The notes: a model not told the origin generated them from the letters alone. A stretch of DNA of 64,000 nt from Brevibacillus massiliensis (GCF_000311785.1 NZ_HE978539.1:213955-277954), one strand, 5' to 3'. Counted from the first letter of the stretch, positions 1-9,776 are shown. Translations and numbers: made by a program.

Positions 1-1
1 T

Positions 2-604
2 AAACGGCATCAACTGCTGTGGGTGACAGACGGACAGCAGATCATCATGCTGCTAGGCCTGTCTCCTGTCGCCGAAGCGGAGGGCGTACCCCTGATCCAG
101 TACGCCGAACAGTTTTTGACGGAGCTGCTTTCCCAGATCCGCGAGCGGTTTGGCAAAGAACACAAAGTGACCGAAGTTTACGGCTGCGCCCACAAGACGT
201 ATCGCGAGATCGAACACGGTTATCAGGAAGCGCTGCAGGTCCTGCAGATCAAGCGGTTGTTTCCGGTTGAGACCAAACAGGTACACGGCTTTCGCGATCT
301 GGGAATTTACCGCTTTTTGCCCCAGCTGAAAAAATGGGCCGATGCGGAAGGGTATGAAAACGAACGTCTTTCGCTATTGCGCCAGTACGACCGCGAAAAC
401 ATGACCAACTTGACGGAAACGCTGGAAATTTTTCTCGATGCTGCCGGCAAGGCCAGCGTCACGGCACAAAAGCTGCACATCCACATCAATACGCTGAGCT
501 ATCGCCTGCGGAGGATTGAAGAGATTACCGGCGTGGACCTGGAAGATCAAAATCAGCGCACCAGCCTCTACCTCGATCTGAAACTGGAGAAATTAAGGGA
601 GTAG
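2..604 (+). CDS. PucR/CdaR-family transcriptional regulator, AdeR-like (5' end outside window)
   Basis: The reading frame is open to the window edge, so the first in-frame GTG at 23 is probably not the start and only the last ~200 residues are present. The C-terminus carries the PucR-type helix-turn-helix (HINTLSYRLRRIEEITG, then a DLxxxxxRTSLYLDLKL tail), preceded by a CdaR GGDEF-like region. In B. subtilis a regulator of this family, AdeR, lies beside ald and activates it. The same arrangement here, 137 bases upstream of ald on the same strand, makes an ald activator the likely role. The family is clear; the specific target is inferred from position. Confidence 0.85.
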   Translation, partial: KRHQLLWVTDGQQIIMLLGLSPVAEAEGVPLIQYAEQFLTELLSQIRERFGKEHKVTEVYGCAHKTYREIEHGYQEALQVLQIKRLFPVETKQVHGFRDLGIYRFLPQLKKWADAEGYENERLSLLRQYDRENMTNLTETLEIFLDAAGKASVTAQKLHIHINTLSYRLRRIEEITGVDLEDQNQRTSLYLDLKLEKLRE

Positions 605-618
605 TCAGGTGCGACAGC

Positions 619-640
619 CATTTGTGAAAATCCACAAATG
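619..640. promoter_or_regulatory. 8-bp inverted repeat upstream of ald, candidate AdeR operator
   Basis: CATTTGTG at 619-626 and CACAAATG at 633-640 form a perfect 8-bp inverted repeat with a 6-base spacer. A TATAAT at 649-654 follows, without a good -35 at normal spacing, as expected for an activator-dependent promoter. Binding by the upstream regulator is an inference. Confidence 0.45.
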
Positions 641-741
641 AACAACCATATAATCAAGGGAATCACCAATGAGAAATCAAAAAAGTCGCAGTACAATAAA
701 GATATGCAAGAATTTAGCGGACTTAAAAGGAGGCTTTTCTC

Positions 742-1866
742 ATGATTGTCGGTGTTCCCAAAGAGATAAAAAACAATGAAAATCGCGTCGCTCTCACTCC
801 CGCGGGGGTAACGGCTCTCGTCCAGAACGGACATCAGGTGCTGGTTGAAACAAACGCTGGTCTCGGAAGCGGTTTCAATGACAGCGACTACGCCGCCGAA
901 GGAGCAAAAATCGTCCCAACGGCAGCAGATGCCTGGGCAGCGGATATGGTGATGAAGGTAAAAGAACCGATCGCGTCCGAATATCAGTATTTCCGTGAAG
1001 GACTGATTCTCTTTACCTATCTGCACCTCGCGCCGGAGCCGGAGCTGACCAAAGCGCTGATGGACAAGAAGGTCATCGCGATCGCGTATGAAACCATTCA
1101 GCTGGACAACGGTGCTCTGCCGCTGCTCACGCCGATGAGTGAGGTTGCAGGACGCATGTCCGTGCAGATCGGCGCGCAGTTCCTGGAAAAAATCTACGGC
1201 GGAAAAGGCGTTCTGTTGAGCGGCGTTCCAGGCGTGCCGAAAGGCGAAGTCGTGATTGTCGGAGGCGGAATCGTCGGCACCAACGCCGCCAAAATGGCTG
1301 CGGGACTGGGCGCCAACGTCACCATCCTCGACATCAGTGCAGATCGCTTGCGCCAGTTGGACGACCTGTTCCAGGGCAGGGTGCAAACCCTGATGTCCAA
1401 CAGCTACAACATTGCCAATGCCGTAAGGAAAGCCGACCTGCTGATCGGCGCCGTGCTCATCCCTGGTGCCCGCGCACCGCGCCTCGTCACGGAAGAGATG
1501 GTCAAAACGATGTCCCCAGGTTCCGTCATCGTCGACGTGGCAATCGACCAAGGCGGCTGCATCGCTACCAGCGACCGGATTACTACGCATGACAACCCGA
1601 CCTTCGAAAAACACGGCGTCATCCACTACTCCGTGGCCAATATGCCTGGAGCAGTCGCCCGTACGTCCACGCTGGCCCTGACCAACGCGACGATGGCCTA
1701 CGCTCTCCAGTTGGCCAACAAAGGGTACCGCGACGCCGTCATCCAAAACCCCGCGCTGGCGAAGGGCGTAAACGTCATCGATGGCAAAGTCGTCTATAAG
1801 TCGGTGGCCGAAGCGCATGGATTGCCATACCATTCCATTCAAGATGTCTTACTGGTAAAAAATTAA
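742..1866 (+). CDS. ald: Alanine dehydrogenase
   Basis: NAD-dependent L-alanine dehydrogenase, interconverting L-alanine with pyruvate and ammonium in the cytoplasm. The 374-residue length is that of the Bacillus enzyme. The start [20 protein letters not shown] is characteristic; K74 and H95 (in MKVKEP and [10 protein letters not shown]) sit at the catalytic Lys and His positions, and the Rossmann motif [19 protein letters not shown] lies near residue 170. AAAAGGAGG about 8 bases before the ATG is a strong ribosome binding site. It follows its probable regulator and ends before a strong hairpin, so it is likely monocistronic. Confidence 0.97.
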   Translation: MIVGVPKEIKNNENRVALTPAGVTALVQNGHQVLVETNAGLGSGFNDSDYAAEGAKIVPTAADAWAADMVMKVKEPIASEYQYFREGLILFTYLHLAPEPELTKALMDKKVIAIAYETIQLDNGALPLLTPMSEVAGRMSVQIGAQFLEKIYGGKGVLLSGVPGVPKGEVVIVGGGIVGTNAAKMAAGLGANVTILDISADRLRQLDDLFQGRVQTLMSNSYNIANAVRKADLLIGAVLIPGARAPRLVTEEMVKTMSPGSVIVDVAIDQGGCIATSDRITTHDNPTFEKHGVIHYSVANMPGAVARTSTLALTNATMAYALQLANKGYRDAVIQNPALAKGVNVIDGKVVYKSVAEAHGLPYHSIQDVLLVKN

Positions 1867-1888
1867 GAACAGCTGCTGTATGACAGGC

Positions 1889-1930
1889 AGGATCCGCCCG
1901 GCTGCTCGGGCGCGGTCCTGTTTTTGTTTT
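1889..1930 (+). terminator. Rho-independent terminator after ald
   Basis: AGGATCCGCCCG pairs with CGGGCGCGGTCCT around a short GCTG-CT loop, with one bulge, followed by TTTTTGTTTT. Confidence 0.85.
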
Positions 1931-1992
1931 CTAATAAAGTGGAATGTGGTATGCTCTAAGGCAGATAAAAAGCAACAGGGAGTGGGCTAAAC

Positions 1993-3081
1993 TTGTACCA
2001 ACTAATAAAGAAGTATCTGTTTAAGCTTGACCCGGAGGAAGCTCATGAAAAGACCATCGAGGCGCTGCACCTTGCTCAGAAGAATCCGGCGGTGACGACC
2101 TTGATGCGGCTGCTGTACGGGTTTGGCGATAAACGTTTGGCGACTGAGTTATGGGGTTTGAAGTTTCCCAACCCTGTCGGTCTGGCAGCGGGATACGACA
2201 AAAATGCAGAGGTGTACCTCGCTTTGGCGGCGCTGGGATTTGGATTCATCGAGACAGGGACGATTACGCCGATCGCACAGCCGGGAAACAACCGCCCGCG
2301 CCTGTTTCGTCTGGTAGATGACAAAGCGGTGATCAACCGCATGGGATTTAACAACAAGGGGGCGTATATCGCCTCGCAAAGCTTGATTGATTACGCGTTT
2401 GCCGACATACCGATCGGCGTAAACATTGGAAAGAACAAGACGACGCCGAACGAACTGGCGGCTGATGATTACGAAAAGTGCCTGGACATGTTGTACCGCT
2501 ACGGCCACTACTTCGTGATCAACGTCAGTTCCCCCAACACGCCGAATCTGCGCGACCTGCAGCAGACAGAAAGCCTGCGGGAGCTGCTGCGCCGGGTCCG
2601 CGGCAAAGCGACGGAGCTGGAGAAGCGAGGGGTCAAAGCCAAGCCGATTTTGCTGAAAATAGCCCCTGACATGTCGGATGAACAGATGCACGATGTCATC
2701 CGCGTCGCGGTGGAAGAAAAAATGTCGGGGATTATCGCGACCAACACGACTTTATCTCGCGACGGTCTGTCTGAACGTGTCCACGCTGATGAAGTCGGCG
2801 GTCTGAGCGGCAAGCCGCTGACTGAGCGCTCGACGGCATGGATCAGGGACATTTACCAGGAAGTAGGAGGCGAATTGCCGATTATCGGTGTCGGCGGGAT
2901 TTTTACCGGGGATGATGCCTACGATAAAATTCGCGCCGGGGCCAGCCTGGTGCAGGTCTATACCGGGATGATCTACGAAGGGCCGGGCATCGTCAAGCGA
3001 ATCAACAAGCGGCTGCTGCAGCTGATGGAGCGGGACGGCTTTTCCACGATCAGCGAAGCGGTGGGCGCCGATCATAAATAG
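1993..3081 (+). CDS. pyrD: Dihydroorotate dehydrogenase (quinone), class 2
   Basis: Oxidises dihydroorotate to orotate in pyrimidine synthesis, passing electrons to membrane quinone. At 362 residues, with the N-terminal amphipathic extension (YQLIKKYLFKLDPEEAHE), it is the class 2 type and not the PyrD/PyrK class 1B usual in B. subtilis. The FMN site is VGLAAGYDKNAE, and INVSSPNTPNLR holds the catalytic Ser. The TTG start is chosen because an AGGGAGTGG ribosome binding site lies just upstream and no ATG fits. It is separate from any pyr operon; panE and ispH follow closely, so it may head a small transcription unit. Confidence 0.93.
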   Translation: MYQLIKKYLFKLDPEEAHEKTIEALHLAQKNPAVTTLMRLLYGFGDKRLATELWGLKFPNPVGLAAGYDKNAEVYLALAALGFGFIETGTITPIAQPGNNRPRLFRLVDDKAVINRMGFNNKGAYIASQSLIDYAFADIPIGVNIGKNKTTPNELAADDYEKCLDMLYRYGHYFVINVSSPNTPNLRDLQQTESLRELLRRVRGKATELEKRGVKAKPILLKIAPDMSDEQMHDVIRVAVEEKMSGIIATNTTLSRDGLSERVHADEVGGLSGKPLTERSTAWIRDIYQEVGGELPIIGVGGIFTGDDAYDKIRAGASLVQVYTGMIYEGPGIVKRINKRLLQLMERDGFSTISEAVGADHK

Positions 3082-3092
3082 GAGGGATTCTG

Positions 3093-4034
3093 ATGAAGGT
3101 ACTCGTGCTGGGAGCCGGAGCGGTAGGCGGCTATTTTGGCGGACGCCTGGCTGAAAAGGGAGCGGACGTGACTTTTTTGGTCCGGGAGAAACGGAAGCAG
3201 CAGTTGACAGAGCGGGGGTTGCGGATCGAAAGTGTCCACGGCGATGCCCGGTTGGAGCCGAACGTGATCACCAGCGGTGAGGCGGTTAGGCCGTACGATC
3301 TCGTCATTTTGTCGACCAAGGCGTACAGCAGCGAACAACTGCTGGCAGCCGTGGAAAGCGTCGCCCCCTACGTGGGAGAGCACAGCGTGATTCTGCCGCT
3401 TTTAAACGGCATCGCCCACATGGAGCTTCTGCAGCAAAGGTTTGGCGAGGAACGCGTACTGGGCGGTCTTTGCTTTATCGAATCAACGCTAAACGAGCAC
3501 GGGGACGTCATTCAGACAAGCCCTGTCCACCGGTTGCTGTACGGAGAGTGGAAGGGCGGCCGCTCATCCAGGGTTGAGGCGCTGGAGAAGCTGTTCGCCG
3601 GTGCGGGCGCCAGCTTCGTCTTAAGTGAAGATATCGTGCGGGAGATGTGGCACAAGTACATGTTCATCGCGACGATGTCGGGGATGACCACGCTTATGCA
3701 GGCCGCTGTCGGACCGATCCGGGATTCGCAGTACGGACCGGAGCTGACCCGCCAGTTGTTTGAGGAGACAGCCGCAGTGATCCGGGCGACTGGCGCTGCG
3801 ATTGACAGCCAAATCGTCGAGAAACAAATGGATATGTTTGGAAAACAGGGATATAATATGAAATCGTCAATGCTGCGCGACATGGAAAAGGGACTGCCTG
3901 TCGAAGCGGATTACCTGCAGGGCTACTTGCTCCGTTTGGCTGAGCGGCACAACGTGAGCACACCGCTCCTGCAGATTGTTTACAATAATCTAAAAGTCTA
4001 CGAAATCAAGCGCGCCGCCCTGGAAAAGGTATAA
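3093..4034 (+). CDS. panE: 2-dehydropantoate 2-reductase (ketopantoate reductase)
   Basis: NADPH-dependent reduction of 2-dehydropantoate to pantoate for coenzyme A synthesis. The N-terminus has the dinucleotide motif [20 protein letters not shown]. The C-terminal helical domain contains the [20 protein letters not shown] signature typical of ApbA/PanE (Ser, Asp and the substrate-binding E). The length of 313 residues is normal. It starts 11 bases after pyrD behind GGAGGG, so co-transcription is likely. Some PanE-family members act on other 2-oxoacids, and the exact substrate cannot be settled from sequence. Confidence 0.88.
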   Translation: MKVLVLGAGAVGGYFGGRLAEKGADVTFLVREKRKQQLTERGLRIESVHGDARLEPNVITSGEAVRPYDLVILSTKAYSSEQLLAAVESVAPYVGEHSVILPLLNGIAHMELLQQRFGEERVLGGLCFIESTLNEHGDVIQTSPVHRLLYGEWKGGRSSRVEALEKLFAGAGASFVLSEDIVREMWHKYMFIATMSGMTTLMQAAVGPIRDSQYGPELTRQLFEETAAVIRATGAAIDSQIVEKQMDMFGKQGYNMKSSMLRDMEKGLPVEADYLQGYLLRLAERHNVSTPLLQIVYNNLKVYEIKRAALEKV

Positions 4035-4057
4035 TAAAGGGGAAGGAGGGCTGCCTG

Positions 4058-4996
4058 ATGGAAGTGATTCGAATCTCGCCGCGCGGCTACTGTTACGGCG
4101 TGGTCGACGCGATGGTTTTGGCGCTGACGACGGCGAAAAATATTGATCTTCCGCGTCCGATCTACATTCTTGGCATGATCGTACACAATGCCCATGTGGT
4201 CGAGGCATTTCGCAAAGAGGGCATCATTACGCTGGATGGCGAGGACCGTCTGTCCTTGCTGGAGCAAATCGACAAAGGGACAGTCATTTTCACGGCGCAT
4301 GGCGTATCGCCTGAAGTTCGCAAGCGGGCGAAGGAAAAAGGCTTGACGATCGTCGACGCCACCTGCCCGGACGTTACGAAAACACATGATTTGATCAGAG
4401 AAAAAGTGGCGGATGGCTACCATGTCATCTACATCGGCAAAAAAGGGCACCCGGAACCGGAGGGGGCTGTTGGCATCGCGCCTGACCGCGTCCACTTGGT
4501 TCAGACAGTGGATGAGATCGAGAGACTGCAGCTCCCCACGGAAAAGCTGATCGTCACCAATCAGACGACGATGAGCCAATGGGACGTAAAGCACCTGATG
4601 GATGCGATTGTACAGCGCTTTCCCCAGGTGGAGATTCACAATGAGATCTGTCTGGCTACACAGGTAAGGCAGGAAGCCGTAGCCACGCAGGCAGGGGAAG
4701 CAGACCTGTGCATTGTCGTGGGGGATCCGCGGAGCAACAACTCCAACCGGCTGGCGCAGGTAGCGGAAGAGATCTCCGGCGTTCCTGCCTACCGAATCGG
4801 CGACTTGTCCGAACTGGATCTGGAGTGGCTGCGCGGCAAGAAAAAAGTGGCCGTCACTTCCGGTGCCTCTACGCCGACGCCGCTGACCAAAGAGGTCATC
4901 AACTTCCTCGAACAGTATGACGAGGCTGATCCAGCGACATGGGAGAAAAAGCGGACAGTCAATATGGATAAACTGCTTCCAACCGTTAAGGGATAA
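4058..4996 (+). CDS. ispH: 4-hydroxy-3-methylbut-2-enyl diphosphate reductase
   Basis: Last enzyme of the MEP isoprenoid pathway: reduces HMBPP to IPP and DMAPP using a 4Fe-4S cluster. The three cluster cysteines are seen in PRGYCYGV (C12), DATCPDVTK and [11 protein letters not shown]. Other conserved stretches are [24 protein letters not shown] and [11 protein letters not shown]. The 312-residue length matches bacterial IspH (LytB). A GGGGAAGGAGGG ribosome binding site precedes the ATG. It lies 23 bases after panE and just before an MFS gene. Confidence 0.95.
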   Translation: MEVIRISPRGYCYGVVDAMVLALTTAKNIDLPRPIYILGMIVHNAHVVEAFRKEGIITLDGEDRLSLLEQIDKGTVIFTAHGVSPEVRKRAKEKGLTIVDATCPDVTKTHDLIREKVADGYHVIYIGKKGHPEPEGAVGIAPDRVHLVQTVDEIERLQLPTEKLIVTNQTTMSQWDVKHLMDAIVQRFPQVEIHNEICLATQVRQEAVATQAGEADLCIVVGDPRSNNSNRLAQVAEEISGVPAYRIGDLSELDLEWLRGKKKVAVTSGASTPTPLTKEVINFLEQYDEADPATWEKKRTVNMDKLLPTVKG

Positions 4997-5018
4997 GGAA
5001 CGAAAGAGAGAGACACCG

Positions 5019-6221
5019 ATGGGAAATGGAGAGACGAGACTGGCGAAGGCGGCGGGCGAAAATCCGGCGCACACCTACCTCGCCATCAGCGGGCTTTACT
5101 TGTTTGTCTACTACGGGTTAGGGGCGTTTAACCCGCTCATCTCCCTGTATTACGAGTCGATTCATTTGACCGGAACCCAGATCGGGACCATCAGTGCGAT
5201 CCCGCCGATCGTCTCCATCGTCGCCCAGCCGCTATGGGGCATGCTCTGCGATCACTACCGCACCCGCCGTCCGTTCCTGGCGCTCATGCTCATCGCCTCG
5301 GCGGCGGCTGCGCTGGTGTTTTGCCTGCTGACCTCGTACGCCTGGGTCGTGCTGCTGTTCATCCTGCTTTCCCTGTTTCAAAGCGCGATTACCCCTGTTT
5401 CTGACAGTCTTGCGCTCTCGTACGCCTACAAACAAAACATGCAGTTTGGCAACCTGCGCCTGTGGGGAGCGATCGGCTTTGCCATCTCCGTCTTCTTTAC
5501 CGGAAAGGCAGTGGAAGCCTGGGGGGTCAATGCGATTTTTTTCTGTTACGGCGGCGCATTTGTGCTGTCGACCCTGTTTTTGCGCAGGATACCTGACCAA
5601 GGCACAGAATTTGGCACCAATGTCTTTCAAGGCATGCGCCAGTTGATCAGGCTGCCGCGCTTTTTGCTGTTTCTCGTCAGCGCGTTTTTCATTTTTGGCG
5701 CAATCAACGCCCACAATATCTACTTCGCCTTGTATTATCAGCATATCGGCGGTACGGTGGCCGGAATCGGATTCGCGTTTTTGCTCTTCGCCGGCAGTGA
5801 AGCGCCATTTATGAAAGCGGCCGGATTTTTTGTACGGCGCTGGGGGCTGGAGATGACGATCCTGACAGCCGGATTGGTCTGTGCCATCCGCTGGCTGTGG
5901 TACGGCACGGCACCAAGTGCCGCGGCGGTGATCGCCCTTTTCTTTCTGCAGGGCATTTCCGTCGGTTTTTACGCCGCTTCGGCCGCCCAGTTCGTCCGCG
6001 AAAATACGCCCGCTTCTCTGCAGGTAACAGCGCTTGCCATCTTCGCTTCCTTCGGCCAGGGACTGGGCTCGATGACCTGCAATCTGTTTGGGGGCATCAT
6101 CATGGATTATGCCGGGATTCTGGCTACCTATTATTTTTTCGGGGTGATCACCGTGTTGGGGCTGATCCCGCTGCTCTTGATCCGCTTCGGTCCGTTCCGC
6201 CGGACTCCCGCTATTCAATGA
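5019..6221 (+). CDS. MFS transporter, PPP/nucleoside:H+ symporter-like family
   Basis: A 400-residue polytopic membrane protein of the MFS_1-like group, which contains 3-phenylpropionate-type and related permeases. About 12 hydrophobic segments can be seen, starting with TYLAISGLYLFVYYGLGAFN. The loop GMLCDHYRTRRPF after segment 2 is the MFS A-motif region. The ATG at 5019 is used instead of an in-frame start at 4917, because the upstream extension overlaps ispH and is not membrane-like. The substrate is unknown. Its stop overlaps the end of the convergent cupredoxin gene by 11 bases. Confidence 0.8.
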   Translation: MGNGETRLAKAAGENPAHTYLAISGLYLFVYYGLGAFNPLISLYYESIHLTGTQIGTISAIPPIVSIVAQPLWGMLCDHYRTRRPFLALMLIASAAAALVFCLLTSYAWVVLLFILLSLFQSAITPVSDSLALSYAYKQNMQFGNLRLWGAIGFAISVFFTGKAVEAWGVNAIFFCYGGAFVLSTLFLRRIPDQGTEFGTNVFQGMRQLIRLPRFLLFLVSAFFIFGAINAHNIYFALYYQHIGGTVAGIGFAFLLFAGSEAPFMKAAGFFVRRWGLEMTILTAGLVCAIRWLWYGTAPSAAAVIALFFLQGISVGFYAASAAQFVRENTPASLQVTALAIFASFGQGLGSMTCNLFGGIIMDYAGILATYYFFGVITVLGLIPLLLIRFGPFRRTPAIQ

Positions 6222-6609
6222 CGAGTGTTCCCCGATAACCGGCCTCCGGGTAGCCCGGCGCGTCAGAGTAGAACGAGTAAGCGCCTTTCTTGGCGGCCGT
6301 GAAGGACAGCGTGGTCGCTTCCCCTTGTTTCAAGGGTGGCGACTCGATTTGCAGTGACTTGATGACGAGGTTATGCGGACGCTGGTCTGTATTGACGACC
6401 ACGAGGGAAATCTTTTCTCCTTCGTGGTATTTTAATGTTTGAGGCAAAAAACCGGAGCTGGTAATCGTTACCGACTGCAGCTTGACCCCGGTGGACGCAG
6501 TGGAGATTTTATACGAAGAAAAGCTGTGAAGGGCCAGCAGGGAGAGGATCATCCCTAAGGCAAACAGGGGGTACCCTACCAGGTATAATCGCGGAAACCG
6601 GTTAGACAT
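6211..6609 (-). CDS. Membrane-anchored cupredoxin-domain protein
   Basis: A 132-residue protein with one N-terminal membrane anchor (LVGYPLFALGMILSLLALHSF) and a single extracytoplasmic cupredoxin-like beta-sandwich. The pattern SSGFLPQTLKYHEGEKISLVV, then TDQRPHNLVI, then GAYSFYSDAPGY resembles EfeO-type cupredoxin domains. A His is present in RPHNLV, but the usual Cys ligand of a type 1 copper site is missing (FYSDAPGY occupies that region), so copper binding is uncertain. ATG at 6609 is preferred over 6618 because AAGGAG is then 9 bases away. Confidence 0.7.
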   Translation of the reverse strand: MSNRFPRLYLVGYPLFALGMILSLLALHSFSSYKISTASTGVKLQSVTITSSGFLPQTLKYHEGEKISLVVVNTDQRPHNLVIKSLQIESPPLKQGEATTLSFTAAKKGAYSFYSDAPGYPEAGYRGTLVIE

Positions 6610-6731
6610 GACAGTCATCTCCTTATTCGCAGATAATCCTAGTATGGGAAGGAAACCCAGTTTTGTATGAGTGGAAAAAATAGGGGGTGGGCAGTTCAGG
6701 GAAAAGGCTCTCCATATATGCTTACAACAGG

Positions 6732-7562
6732 TTATAACGATTTTTGCGTAAGACTTGTCTCAATCCGTACAGATTGAATCGTAACGTCGATTGAAGCCGG
6801 AGCGATATTCAGGCAGTAGTCGAGTTCGTCGTACAAGGCCTGCTGCAGTTGGCGGATGATCGGACGGATGGCTGTGCCGAAGGGAACGGACAGCGTCAGG
6901 TTGACCGCGAGGCGGGGCAGGTCGTGAAACGTATAGGTCGACTTGTGTACCTGCGCCACTTCGGGAAAGCGCAGACAGGCCGCCTGGACGATTTTTTTCA
7001 GCACGTGCTCGTACACCTGAATGCGCCCGCCGGAAAAAGCAGGCTGCACGATCGTCGTCTCGCCGATCACTTCTTTGCGGTGGGAGAAGATCTGCTGCGC
7101 TGACGCGATTATTCGCTGGAAGAAGTCCTTTTCCACCTCGACCCGCGGAACGGGAATGACGTGTTTTCCCTGTGTTTCCCGGATGTACCTGGCCGCTCTG
7201 ATCTCTTGCGCCGGTTTGATCGACTCGATGGAGATGAACTTGGCGGGAGCAGGCAGCCCAAGCGCTGTAACGATTCGCTCAATCATCCGCTTGGAGGTGC
7301 CGATGACGAGCAGCCGTGAAATCGGGAGCCGACCCATGATCCGCTTTACTTCCTCCGCATGGTCAGGGTAAAAGAAGATCGCCCGTTTTACCGCCTGGAT
7401 TTTCGTCTTTTCGTACTTGGCCGAAGTCCCGGCCACCTTCCGCCCCTGGTAAATGAGGATGCCGTCGTCGATGATCGCCTCAATTTCCAGCCGGTGGGCC
7501 AGCCCCAGCGCACTCGAGCTTTTGCCTGTTCCGCTGGAGCCGTATAATGCGTACACTTCCAT
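6732..7562 (-). CDS. P-loop ATP-binding protein with C-terminal Asp23/Gls24-like domain
   Basis: The N-terminus MEVYALYGSSGTGKSSSALG is a Walker A motif at residues 8-15. DDGILIYQGRKVAGTSAK resembles a nucleotide-kinase-like core. From about residue 165 the sequence changes to a pattern (IGETTIVQPAF, FPEVAQVHKS, LPRLAVNLTLSVPFGTAI, SIDVTIQSVRIE) like the Asp23/Gls24 envelope-stress domain. That domain assignment is an inference from the alternating strand pattern. It lies 77 bases downstream of proC on the same strand, possibly as the tail of the proline operon. Function unknown. Confidence 0.6.
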   Translation of the reverse strand: MEVYALYGSSGTGKSSSALGLAHRLEIEAIIDDGILIYQGRKVAGTSAKYEKTKIQAVKRAIFFYPDHAEEVKRIMGRLPISRLLVIGTSKRMIERIVTALGLPAPAKFISIESIKPAQEIRAARYIRETQGKHVIPVPRVEVEKDFFQRIIASAQQIFSHRKEVIGETTIVQPAFSGGRIQVYEHVLKKIVQAACLRFPEVAQVHKSTYTFHDLPRLAVNLTLSVPFGTAIRPIIRQLQQALYDELDYCLNIAPASIDVTIQSVRIETSLTQKSL

Positions 7563-7639
7563 ATGCCCTCTCCTCGCAAACCTACTTCGGATTCGCTGTT
7601 GATGTCTCTAGGATAACACAGATGCCGCGGATGCCAAGT

Positions 7640-8488
7640 TTATTCGAATTGGGCGCCCAGCTCGCGGGCACGTTCTGCTGCCCGCAGGATCGCGGAGCTG
7701 ACCGCTTTTTGGAAGTCGTATTGGTTCAATATTTCCAGGCCTGCCTGGGTAGTACCGCCGGGACTGGTGATCTTTTGCCGCAGCACGGACGGTTCCGTCT
7801 TCGTCTGGAGCAGCATCTGGGCGGCTCCATGCAGGGTTTGCACCGTCATTTCCCGGGCCATTTCCGGGGACAGGCCGGCGGCTACTCCAGCTCCTTCCAT
7901 CGCTTCCACGAGATAGTAGATAAAAGCAGGGCCGCTGGCTGCCAGGCCCGTGATGATGTCTATCTCCTCCTCTGGGACGGTATGGACGTAGCCGATGGAG
8001 GAGAACAGCAGGCGGGCCAACTGAAGGTGGGTGTCGTCGGCGTAGCGGCCTGGCGCTATTCCTGTGGTCGACAGTCCGACTGCCGAGGAGGTGCTTGGCA
8101 TCGCCCGGACGATCGGACAGTCTGCTCCCAACCAGGTGCCGATCAAATCAGTCGATACACCCGCGACAACGGAGATAACCAATTGGTCAGGGCGGACAAG
8201 ACCGCGCAGCTCTTGGCAGGCTTTCGCCGCATCGGCGGGCTTTATCCCCAGGATCAAGAGGTCGACAGAGCGGATCAGCTGTTCTTTGTCATATACGGCA
8301 CACACGTTGTACTGGTCGTGCAGGTAGGATAAACGCTCCGCATTGGACCGGTTGGTCACCGATATCTGCTCTGCGGGCAGGAGTCCTTCTTTTAACATGC
8401 CGTCCATCATCGCTTCGACTATCGATCCGGCACCGAGGAAGCCGATGCGGAGCGTTTGAAGTTTGGCTTCATATGAGATGGTTTGCAT
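7640..8488 (-). CDS. proC: Pyrroline-5-carboxylate reductase
   Basis: Reduces 1-pyrroline-5-carboxylate to L-proline with NAD(P)H, the last step of proline synthesis. The Rossmann start IGFLGAGSIVEAMMDGML lies near residue 15. The C-terminal signature EAMEGAGVAAGLSPEMARE leads to SPGGTTQAGLEIL, the P5CR family signature. It has 282 residues, usual for the family. AAAGGAGGA precedes the ATG. It sits 13 bases after proA, completing a proB-proA-proC operon behind one T-box leader. Confidence 0.95.
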   Translation of the reverse strand: MQTISYEAKLQTLRIGFLGAGSIVEAMMDGMLKEGLLPAEQISVTNRSNAERLSYLHDQYNVCAVYDKEQLIRSVDLLILGIKPADAAKACQELRGLVRPDQLVISVVAGVSTDLIGTWLGADCPIVRAMPSTSSAVGLSTTGIAPGRYADDTHLQLARLLFSSIGYVHTVPEEEIDIITGLAASGPAFIYYLVEAMEGAGVAAGLSPEMAREMTVQTLHGAAQMLLQTKTEPSVLRQKITSPGGTTQAGLEILNQYDFQKAVSSAILRAAERARELGAQFE

Positions 8489-8501
8489 CTGTATTCCTCC
8501 T

Positions 8502-9776
8502 TTAGCGTATTTGTCCTGTGCCCAAGATCTGATACTTGATCGAGGTCAGCGCCTCAAGCCCCATCGGACCGCGGGCGTGAATCTTTTGCGTGCTGATCCC
8601 GATCTCCGCCCCGAAGCCGAATTCGCCGCCATCGGTAAAACGGGTAGAAGCGTTGTGGTAGACGGCGGCGGCGTCTACCGCAGCGAGAAAGCGTTTGGCA
8701 GCCTGGTCGTTTTCGGTGACGATCGCTTCCGAATGCCCGGTTCCGTGCTTGGCGATATGGGCAATGGCTTCTTCCAGGCTTTCAACCGTCCGGACAGCGA
8801 TGATCATGGCAAGGTACTCGCAGCCCCAGTCCTCGTCCTGGGCGGGCTTCAGGATTTCTTGCAGTTCGGGGAAATCCTCTCTGGTTTTGGCGCAGGCGCG
8901 GATCTCCACCCCGGCATGCCAGAGGGAGCGAAGCAGCCCCTCCCGCTGTTCACGCGGCCACTTCCGATGCAGCAGCAGGCTCTCTGCGGCATTGCAGACA
9001 GAAGGCCGGCTCGTCTTGGCATTGATGACAATCGCTTCGGCCATTTGGCGGTTGGCGGACTCGTCTACGAAGATGTGGCAGTTGCCCACCCCGGTTTCCA
9101 GCACCGGCACGGTCGATGTCTTCACGACGCGGTTGATCAGTGCCGCACCGCCGCGCGGAATGATGACGTCGATCAAGCCGTTCAAGGTGCACATCGCATC
9201 GACTGACTCATGCTGCTCGATGGCGACGTATTGCACAGCTTCTTCGGGCAAATCGAGAGAGCGCAGGGCCGTGTGGATGCTGGCGACCAGCGCCACGTTT
9301 GTCCGGGCGGCAGAGCGGCTGCCGCGGAGCAGAATCGCATTCCCCGTCTTCAGTGCGATCGCGGCGGAGTCAACCGTGACGTTGGGTCGAGCTTCGTATA
9401 CCATCCCGATTACGCCGAGCGGCACCCGCACCGACTGGATGACGAGACCGTTGGGCCGCTCCCACTTGGCCGTTGTGCTGCCGATCGGATCGGGGAGTAG
9501 GGCCAGCTCCTCCAGACTTTGCACCAGGCCAAGGATCCGGTCGTGACTGAGCCGCAGCCGGTCCAGATAGCTCGCAGGTTGGCCGCTTGCCTCTGCCGCC
9601 TGCAGATCCTGTTCATTCGCTGCCAGAATGGCCGCTTCATTCGTGCGCAGCTGCTCGCCAATGGCCCTAAGCGCGGCGTTCTTCTGCTCGCCAGACAGCA
9701 ATGCCCAGACCCGGGCCGCCTGCTTGGCCGCTTGTGCCTGCAGCGCGACAGCTTCGCGAATTTGTGCTTTTTCCAT
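8502..9776 (-). CDS. proA: Gamma-glutamyl phosphate reductase
   Basis: NADPH-dependent reduction of gamma-glutamyl phosphate to glutamate semialdehyde, second step of proline synthesis; an aldehyde dehydrogenase superfamily member. The catalytic Cys lies in TSRPSVCNAAESLL. LGVIGMVYEARPNVTVD and NASTRFTDGGEFGFGAEIGIS are typical ProA stretches. An in-frame GTG 9 bases earlier exists, but ATG at 9776 has AGAGGAG at ideal spacing. The product is 424 residues long. It lies between proB and proC. Confidence 0.96.
   Translation of the reverse strand: MEKAQIREAVALQAQAAKQAARVWALLSGEQKNAALRAIGEQLRTNEAAILAANEQDLQAAEASGQPASYLDRLRLSHDRILGLVQSLEELALLPDPIGSTTAKWERPNGLVIQSVRVPLGVIGMVYEARPNVTVDSAAIALKTGNAILLRGSRSAARTNVALVASIHTALRSLDLPEEAVQYVAIEQHESVDAMCTLNGLIDVIIPRGGAALINRVVKTSTVPVLETGVGNCHIFVDESANRQMAEAIVINAKTSRPSVCNAAESLLLHRKWPREQREGLLRSLWHAGVEIRACAKTREDFPELQEILKPAQDEDWGCEYLAMIIAVRTVESLEEAIAHIAKHGTGHSEAIVTENDQAAKRFLAAVDAAAVYHNASTRFTDGGEFGFGAEIGISTQKIHARGPMGLEALTSIKYQILGTGQIR

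Noticed and set aside
568..1842. 424-residue open frame antisense to ald
   Set aside because: No domain, no ribosome binding site and low-complexity composition. It is a shadow of the GC-rich ald codons. The same holds for long antisense frames under ispH (3998-5074), fadA (14658-15869), fadE (16210-17613) and pckA (62343-63806).
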